DNA of 45,601 nucleotides. It comes from CAZVVT01 sp964630595 (GTDB taxonomy: Bacteria; Chlamydiota; Chlamydiia; Chlamydiales; VFKH01). Shown in pieces: positions 40,599-45,601 of the stretch. Location: NCBI GenBank assembly GCA_964630595.1, contig CAZVVT010000007.1, forward strand, positions 1 to 45,601. The letters are read 5' to 3'. Within the stretch, counting starts at the first letter, position 1, and the number at the start of each line of letters is the position of its first letter. A program made the translations under genes and the position numbers. The notes below the pieces were generated by a model, which saw only the letters and a list, made by a program, of their open reading frames with translations, made no database searches and was not told the DNA's origin.

Positions 40599-42686
40599 TT
40601 AGACGAGAAGTGCTTTGCGACTGAGGCGCACTTGACCGCGGTCGTTGATTTCTAGCACCTTCACCGTGATTGCTGTGCCCGGCGCAATGTATTTGCGTAC
40701 ATCTGGGATGCGCTCTTTATCGAGCTCAGAGACGTGGCAGAGGCCCTCTTTTCCGGGCAGAATTTCGACGAAAGCGCCGAAGTCTGTCACGGAAGTCACC
40801 TTGCCGTTGTAGGTCTTGCCCACTTCCACCTCTGCGACGATGTCGAGAACCATCTGACGCGCTTTAGCCATCTGTTCTCCATTGCTGGAGACAAGAGAGA
40901 CGATACCCGCATCATTGATGTCGACTTGTACGCCGGTTGTTTCGATGATGGAACGAATCATCTTGCCGCCGGGCCCGATGACCGCACCAATCTTGCTTGG
41001 CTTAATCTGGATTTGCTCGATGCGAGGCGCATGCGAAGGCAGGCTCTTCCTGCGCTCAGGACATGCTTTCAGCATCTCTTGTAGAATATGCAAGCGACCC
41101 GCTTTGGCTTGAGCTAGCGCAGCCGCCATGATTTCATGCGTGATCCCTTCCACTTTGATATCGAGTTGGAAAGAGGTGATGCCTGTTTCACTACCGGCCA
41201 CTTTAAAGTCCATGTCGCCGAGGGCATCTTCTACGCCCAAAATGTCGGAGAGAATGGTGTACTTATTCTCTTCGAGAATGAGCCCCATAGCAATGCCGGA
41301 AACAGGAGCCTTAATCGGTACACCCGAATCCATCAACGCCAAGCAACCACCGCAGACGGAAGCCATGGAAGAAGAGCCGTTCGATTCAAGAATATTGGAC
41401 TCTAAGCGGATGGTGTAGGGGAAGTCTTCCTGTTTGGGAACGATCGCCATTAGCGCGCGTTCGGCCAGTTTGCCGTGACCGACTTCGCGGCGGCCTGGGG
41501 GGCCCATTCTGCCCACTTCGCCAACGGAAAAGGGGGGGAAGAAGTACTGCATGTAGAAACGGGCTGTCCATTCGCCTTCAAGGTTTTCGTAGCGAAGACC
41601 CATCGTTTCACCGCCCAGCGTACAGACGCACAGCGCTTGTGTTTCGCCGCGGGTGAAAAGAGAGCTTCCGTGCGCTTTGGGAAGGAGGTTTTGCTCAATT
41701 TGGATTTGGCGAATGTCGGTGGGTTTTCTGCCGTCGCAGCGCACATTGCGCTCTACGATCAGATGGCGCATCACCTTCGATTCCACCTTTTTCAAAGCAG
41801 CTTTGATTTGCTCAGGTGTATAGGTTCCCGCCAATGCCTCATGCGCTTTGGTGCGCAAAGCAGCAGTCGCCTCTTCGCGTTCTTGCTTGAGGATGACGGA
41901 AAGAGCTGTGGCGAGCTCTTTGCCGATGAGTTTTTCCACGGCTTCCACAACGCCTTCGGGGAGTAGGTAGAGCGTCTTTTTGCTCTTTTCCTTGCCCACC
42001 GCAGCGCCCCAAGCCTTGAGCTTCGAGCAAATGGCGCGGATGGCGCTATGGCCTGTTTCGATCGCTTCGAGCATCTGTTCTTCTGTCAAGAAGTCGGCAG
42101 AGCCCTCAATCATCAAGATGGCATCTTCTGTACCCGCCAAAACGAGGTCGAGGCGAGATGTGGCCAGCTCTTTCACGCTGGGGTTGATGATGAACTTGCC
42201 GTCTACCAGACCAACGCGTACTCCTGCGATGGGTTTGGGGAAGGGGATGTCAGACAAAACAATGGCTGCTGAGGTGGCGCAAATGGCCAGGACATCGGGC
42301 AGGTGAGAGTCGTCGTAGGAGAAGACGAAGGAGAGCAGCTGCACTTCGTAGGCAAATCCTTCGGGGAAGAGAGGGCGGATCGGGCGATCAATCAGGCGCG
42401 AAACGAGGATTTCTCTCTCATTGGGGCGTCCCTCGCGCTTAATGAAGCCGCCGAGTGTCTTACCTGCCGAAGAGAATTTTTCCTGATAATCAACGCGTAA
42501 AGGGACAAAGTCCACTCCGACGGTGGGAGTGTCGGCGCTACACGCGCTGGCAAAGACGACGGTGTCTCCCTGTTTTACCACGACAGAGCCGCCCGCCTGG
42601 CGAGCCATTTTTCCTGTCTCAAAACAAATCTTTTTGCCTTGAATTTCAATCTCTAACGTCTTGATATCGAACATGCCATTTTCCAT
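40599..42686 (-). CDS. pnp: Polyribonucleotide nucleotidyltransferase (PNPase)
   Basis: 3'-5' phosphorolytic RNA exonuclease of the RNA degradosome. The 695 residues have two RNase PH domains (first with FSSAGKTLGGFIKREGRPNEREILVSRLIDRPIRPLFP; second with GETQALCVCTLGG, GPPGRREVGHGKLAERAL and the DILGVEDALGDMDFKVAGSETG metal/phosphate region), a KH domain (IKPSKIGAVIGPGGKMIRSIIE) and an S1 domain (VGKTYNGKVTSVTDFGAFVEILPGKEGLCHVSEL). The N-terminus reads MENGMFDIKT; the inner ATG at 42674 is also possible. It is separated from ftsH by the SDR and hydrolase genes, unlike the adjacent CT841-CT842 in C. trachomatis, and no rpsO lies upstream. Confidence 0.97.
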   Translation of the reverse strand: MENGMFDIKTLEIEIQGKKICFETGKMARQAGGSVVVKQGDTVVFASACSADTPTVGVDFVPLRVDYQEKFSSAGKTLGGFIKREGRPNEREILVSRLIDRPIRPLFPEGFAYEVQLLSFVFSYDDSHLPDVLAICATSAAIVLSDIPFPKPIAGVRVGLVDGKFIINPSVKELATSRLDLVLAGTEDAILMIEGSADFLTEEQMLEAIETGHSAIRAICSKLKAWGAAVGKEKSKKTLYLLPEGVVEAVEKLIGKELATALSVILKQEREEATAALRTKAHEALAGTYTPEQIKAALKKVESKVMRHLIVERNVRCDGRKPTDIRQIQIEQNLLPKAHGSSLFTRGETQALCVCTLGGETMGLRYENLEGEWTARFYMQYFFPPFSVGEVGRMGPPGRREVGHGKLAERALMAIVPKQEDFPYTIRLESNILESNGSSSMASVCGGCLALMDSGVPIKAPVSGIAMGLILEENKYTILSDILGVEDALGDMDFKVAGSETGITSFQLDIKVEGITHEIMAAALAQAKAGRLHILQEMLKACPERRKSLPSHAPRIEQIQIKPSKIGAVIGPGGKMIRSIIETTGVQVDINDAGIVSLVSSNGEQMAKARQMVLDIVAEVEVGKTYNGKVTSVTDFGAFVEILPGKEGLCHVSELDKERIPDVRKYIAPGTAITVKVLEINDRGQVRLSRKALLV

Positions 42687-42737
42687 AAATTGCTGCTGAT
42701 TATGGAATGTTTAGGAAATTATTGCGAGTTTTTACCG

Positions 42738-43886
42738 TTAGCAACTAGCGGCAAGGGACTGTTGTGCAGTGGTGAGTGGCGCAGCCTGTCCACCGACAGC
42801 AGGAGGGATTGTCGCCACCGTGAGGGTGGGGCGTGCAAGGCGTCCAAAGGTGTTTGAAATGAGCCAGATATAGATGGAGAGAAAAAAAGTTTTGACTTTA
42901 GCGATCATTCTTTCGTGCTTGGCAAGCTTCTGCATGCCGGCTTCCCAGTGCGCGAAAGAGTGGTTTCGCACTGCTTTCCCAAGAGAAAAAGCGGAGATCA
43001 GGCCGTTGTTTAAGCTGCGGAAATAGGGCATGCCGATTGCTGCGTCACCCACCACCGCCCACGTTCTGCCGCTGCGCAGTGTCTGATGGAAGGTGGAGGC
43101 TGCATAGGCGTCAAGCTGCGTTGTCGTAATGCTAGGGGCACTTGTCAGTCGTTCTGCTTTGAGAAGTTCGCGCGTTTTCATCCAACGAGCCACGCGTCCT
43201 GCAAAGAGGGGATCGGCCTGAACAAGCACGTCATCCATGAGGTGGGGTGTGCGGAAGGTTCCCCGCTCTCCTGCGCGCAGGCGATCGTAGGTTTTTTTAT
43301 TGATGAAGAAGCGCAAAGTAACCGCTCTCGTTCCGTCCGCTTCCTTCTTTCCGACGGTTTCGATGCAGGAAGCGCCGGTTGCAATGGCGGCAATGGCATG
43401 ACCGATTGTCAATTTGCCCCCTGCTGCAGACTGAGAGGTATACTTCACTTCAGCGATGTAGCGCAGCGTATCATTAAATTGGCGTTGCCCGGCGAACATC
43501 GTCCTGTGCACTACGCTATGCGACCCATCGGTTCCGATAAAAAGGTTTGCTTTGGGAAAAGTTCGAGCCAACGCAGCGGGCCTTGTAGCCTCTGCGTGAC
43601 GAATTTCGACACCAACAGCAAGAGCGGCTGTTTGCAGCATCTCTTCCAGTTTGCTGGTACGAATGGATTTATGGGCGCGTAATGTGCGAAAAACGGGAAA
43701 ATCCGGCGCTTCTTTGAAGGAGGAGGCTGACAATTGAACAACGTGGCGTCGCTGGTAGACATCGTGCTTCTCCAGCACAACCACCCGCTTGCCCTGAGCC
43801 GCCAAAGTCAGAGCTGTGGTGAGTCCAACCGGACCTCCGCCGACGATCACAGTGTCAAAGGCCTTATCGATGGGTGTTGTTGACAT
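42738..43886 (-). CDS. FAD-dependent monooxygenase-like protein with a C-terminal hydrophobic segment
   Basis: A 382-residue flavoprotein of the PHBH/MICAL-like class: FAD-binding GGGPVGLTTAL (16-26) after the first strand, the ribose-binding VVVLEKHD, RTSKLEEMLQTAALAVGVEIR, the G-T-D-G-S-H-S-V-V motif (DG motif), and AVVGDAAIGMPYF (GD motif). A hydrophobic stretch near 337-356 (KTFFLSIYIWLISNTFGRL) may anchor it to a membrane, which is unusual for a soluble monooxygenase. The middle carries cysteines and the R-R-H-V-V-Q-L turn. C. trachomatis has a single such protein (CT148, annotated MhpA), and this may be its counterpart, but identity was not checked. It lies 10 bp after the Inc-like gene, on the same strand. 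Confidence 0.82.
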   Translation of the reverse strand: MSTTPIDKAFDTVIVGGGPVGLTTALTLAAQGKRVVVLEKHDVYQRRHVVQLSASSFKEAPDFPVFRTLRAHKSIRTSKLEEMLQTAALAVGVEIRHAEATRPAALARTFPKANLFIGTDGSHSVVHRTMFAGQRQFNDTLRYIAEVKYTSQSAAGGKLTIGHAIAAIATGASCIETVGKKEADGTRAVTLRFFINKKTYDRLRAGERGTFRTPHLMDDVLVQADPLFAGRVARWMKTRELLKAERLTSAPSITTTQLDAYAASTFHQTLRSGRTWAVVGDAAIGMPYFRSLNNGLISAFSLGKAVRNHSFAHWEAGMQKLAKHERMIAKVKTFFLSIYIWLISNTFGRLARPTLTVATIPPAVGGQAAPLTTAQQSLAASC

Positions 43887-43896
43887 AGAGCTCTAC

Positions 43897-45051
43897 TTAT
43901 GATCTCCAGAATCCAGCAAGAGCGGGGCTCGGTGTTGTGGGTGTGGTAGCGGAGTTGTCGATAGTAATTCTAGCGGAAGGAAAGCGTCCGTCTAATTCCA
44001 GCTGGTTGTGAGAGTCACTGTGACTCCAGATCATTCCTTCGTACCAGCGATCCTCCGCCCAATGGTAAGCGGTTGTTCCGCCCCTACTGAGTACATCTAC
44101 CCAAGAGCCGTTAATGGGAACCGTGATTGTTCGCGATTCTCCTTGGGGAATGATAAGCATTTTTCCGTCACCTGAAAATCGGAGTATAAGGTCTCGGTTG
44201 TGAGGAGCTGTAACCACAGCTTTACCTGTGCGATCAGGTTTTGAGAGAATTGCATCAATTCGGTTTTTCTCCACCTGGAGACGATTTCTTTCTACCAAGA
44301 GCTTGCCTGTCTCTGCCAAAGAGAAAGTCTGGGTTGCGGCCATGGTGAGGTAGCAGAGGGCCGAGATGGGATCGCGTTGCTTCACGGCGTAGAGAACAAA
44401 ACCGATCGTAATAACTAAGCTCATGGCCAGCGATGCGATGGCGAGTTCGAGGGACTTACTCAAGATGGCTCCTGCGGCGACTGCAGTTGAAGCGGCCATA
44501 AGGAGGTGGAAGAGGGTGGCTTTCCACTCTTTCTTCGAAAGAGCTTTCAGCGCTTCGCTTAAAGAGACAGCAGACTGCGTGAAGAGAGAGACAGTCGATA
44601 AAACGGGTGCTGCGGCAAAGAGAGAGGCAAAGCCGATGACGGTGGCGACAATGATTGCCGTGCGCTGTGCAAGGGCTACCGCGCCTTTTGCCTGCGAGGC
44701 AGCCAGGGCGCCAGTTGCTATTCCAACCACTCTAGAACCTGCCAAGCCTACGAAACGCGTTAAGGGGATGACCGCTAAAATGGCAAATACTGCCTGCACA
44801 ACCGTTGCAGCTAGGTGCGCTTTCGCGATGCGGCCTGCGCGTGGATCTGCTGGAGCAGCAACGGCCTTTTTGAGCAGAAGAGGATCAGCTTCAGTAAATT
44901 CGCTGACGGTCGTTGCTTGCAGAGCTTTTCGAGCTAAAAGGGGAACTTGATCATCGGGAGTAACGCCTGGGCGTTTTCGAGCCAAAGAAGCGTCGAGTGC
45001 AATGCGGTTATAGACTGGGCCTTGAAGAAGGTTCTGTGCTGCGGTAGCCAT
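43897..45051 (-). CDS. Hypothetical multi-helix membrane protein (Inc-like), first tandem paralogue
   Basis: The 384 residues start at ATG 45051, with AAAGGGG about 10 nt upstream. An N-terminal soluble part (1-75) is followed by several hydrophobic hairpins (about 76-160 and 178-245: VVQAVFAILAVIPL, AIIVATVIGFASLFAAA, LLMAASTAVAAGAIL, SLVITIGFVLYAV). A C-terminal soluble domain (about 255-384) rich in short strands includes DLILRFSGDGKMLIIPQGESRTITVP and ends with PSPALAGFWRS. Paired hydrophobic lobes are typical of chlamydial inclusion-membrane proteins, but no family could be named. The membrane block and the FWRS ending are shared with the next gene. Function unknown. Confidence 0.82.
   Translation of the reverse strand: MATAAQNLLQGPVYNRIALDASLARKRPGVTPDDQVPLLARKALQATTVSEFTEADPLLLKKAVAAPADPRAGRIAKAHLAATVVQAVFAILAVIPLTRFVGLAGSRVVGIATGALAASQAKGAVALAQRTAIIVATVIGFASLFAAAPVLSTVSLFTQSAVSLSEALKALSKKEWKATLFHLLMAASTAVAAGAILSKSLELAIASLAMSLVITIGFVLYAVKQRDPISALCYLTMAATQTFSLAETGKLLVERNRLQVEKNRIDAILSKPDRTGKAVVTAPHNRDLILRFSGDGKMLIIPQGESRTITVPINGSWVDVLSRGGTTAYHWAEDRWYEGMIWSHSDSHNQLELDGRFPSARITIDNSATTPTTPSPALAGFWRS
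44281..44468 (-). repeat. Membrane-block segment shared with the second paralogue at 45411-45601
   Basis: The two DNA stretches are over 90% identical by eye, and the last 55 bases (to ...ctcaagatgg) look identical. The encoded block KSLELAIASLAMSLVITIGFVLYAVKQRDPISALCYLT is the same in both proteins. The 3' ends (gatctccagaatccagcaagag...) are similar too, while the region between them differs. Confidence 0.85.
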
Positions 45052-45086
45052 AATCAATTAACCCCTTTGATTGATAAGGTTGTCAT

Positions 45087-45601
45087 TTAAGATCTCCAGA
45101 ATCCAGCAAGAGCCGGGCTGGGTGTGGTAGCGGAGCGGTCAAATGTGAGCAGTCCTGATCTACACCAAGCAGCGAATGGGTAAGAGTCGCTGTATGGGTG
45201 TACTCGTGCTACTTCCGTGTAACCCGAATGGAGGTTTCCCCATATCACCACTCGCGATTCTGGAGGAAGAACAAAGGTATGTGACGTACCCTTAGGAATG
45301 AGGAAATCTCTCGTGTTCCTCCAATCCGAACCAGTAGTAGTAATTACCATATCTTTGTCTTTAGGAGCTGTGTACACAACTGTACGCTCATGCTTTGACT
45401 CATTAGCCTGGAGGCGATTCCTTTCCACCAGGAGCTTGCTTGTCTCTGCCAAAGAGAAAGTCTGAGTTGCGGCCATGGTGAGGTAACAAAGAGCCGAGAT
45501 GGGATCGCGCTGCTTCACGGCGTAGAGAACGAAGCCGATAGTAATGACTAAGCTCATGGCCAGCGATGCGATGGCGAGTTCGAGGGACTTACTCAAGATG
45601 G
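45087..45601 (-). CDS. Hypothetical membrane protein, second tandem paralogue (5' end outside window)
   Basis: TAA at 45087-45089 ends a frame that stays open to the window edge; about 171 residues are visible and the N-terminus is missing. From its visible start to about residue 62 it matches the membrane block of the preceding gene almost exactly, and its last ten residues (SPALAGFWRS) are identical. The 95-residue domain between (DKDMVITTTGSDWRNTRDFLIPKGTSHTFVLP...) aligns only loosely with its neighbour: both have a x-L/F-I-P-x-G-x-S-x-T-x-x-P core, which suggests the same strand-rich fold with different surface. It lies 35 bp upstream of the first copy's start, likely in one transcript. 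Confidence 0.82.
   Translation of the reverse strand, partial: ILSKSLELAIASLAMSLVITIGFVLYAVKQRDPISALCYLTMAATQTFSLAETSKLLVERNRLQANESKHERTVVYTAPKDKDMVITTTGSDWRNTRDFLIPKGTSHTFVLPPESRVVIWGNLHSGYTEVARVHPYSDSYPFAAWCRSGLLTFDRSATTPSPALAGFWRS

Noticed and set aside
1..45601. tRNA, rRNA, CRISPR array or intact insertion sequence with transposase
   Set aside because: None seen. Gaps between genes are short (the largest about 194 bp, filled by the palindromic element), with no cloverleaf or regularly spaced repeats outside coding regions.

Overview
The window comes from the chromosome of a bacterium in the phylum Chlamydiota, most likely an environmental (amoeba- or protist-associated) chlamydia rather than a Chlamydia species. 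Four gene blocks keep the order known from Chlamydia: sctU-sctV-copN-scc1-malQ next to ychF; DUF721-gyrB-gyrA-tmk-holB; xseA/xseB/tpiA; and the LptF/LptG pair-tilS-ftsH-pnp. A FtsH of about 900 residues with a very long first external loop also fits this phylum. Between these blocks lie long, repetitive or eukaryotic-like proteins of the kind found in chlamydiae of protists.

Layout. 1-3198: two tandem paralogues on the + strand (the first cut by the window edge), the second with eight 30-residue helical repeats and a Cys-rich C-terminal domain. 3187-9284 (-): type III secretion operon sctU, sctV, copN/sctW and a CopN chaperone, ending in malQ. 9341-10420 (+): ychF. 10460-17237 (+): DNA replication and topology operon (DUF721/DciA-like, gyrB, gyrA, tmk, holB) behind a near-consensus promoter, followed at 17241-17900 by a HigB-2/HigA-2-type toxin-antitoxin pair. 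17967-21455 (+): giant protein with ankyrin-like repeats. 21452-24866: nadK, xseB and xseA (-), with a BTB/POZ gene inserted on the opposite strand between xseB and xseA. 24884-27170 (+): tpiA, secG, def, TauE/SafE permease. 27163-27844 (-): second toxin-antitoxin pair (Gp49/DUF891 type). 27976-34356 (-): membrane-anchored hypothetical protein, membrane-anchored alpha/beta hydrolase, M32 carboxypeptidase and two LptF/LptG permeases. 34379-38717 (+): GYF_2 membrane protein, tilS and ftsH, with a 167-bp MITE-like inverted-repeat element between tilS and ftsH. 38720-45601 (-): SDR oxidoreductase, secreted alpha/beta hydrolase, pnp with a clear terminator, FAD monooxygenase and two tandem Inc-like membrane paralogues (the second cut by the window end).

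The most unusual observations are these. (1) The BTB/POZ gene, which is visibly more AT-rich, splits xseA from xseB and is flanked by a 17-bp exact direct repeat. One copy lies in the 3' part of xseA and the other in what looks like a leftover xseA tail just before xseB. (2) The palindromic element between tilS and ftsH has TA-flanked terminal inverted repeats like those of Tc1/mariner/IS630-type MITEs. (3) The tandem paralogues at both window ends share near-identical blocks next to divergent ones, which suggests gene conversion. (4) Otherwise unrelated lineage-specific proteins share Gly-Gly-Ala-Ala-Ala linkers. No tRNA, rRNA, CRISPR array or intact transposase gene was seen.
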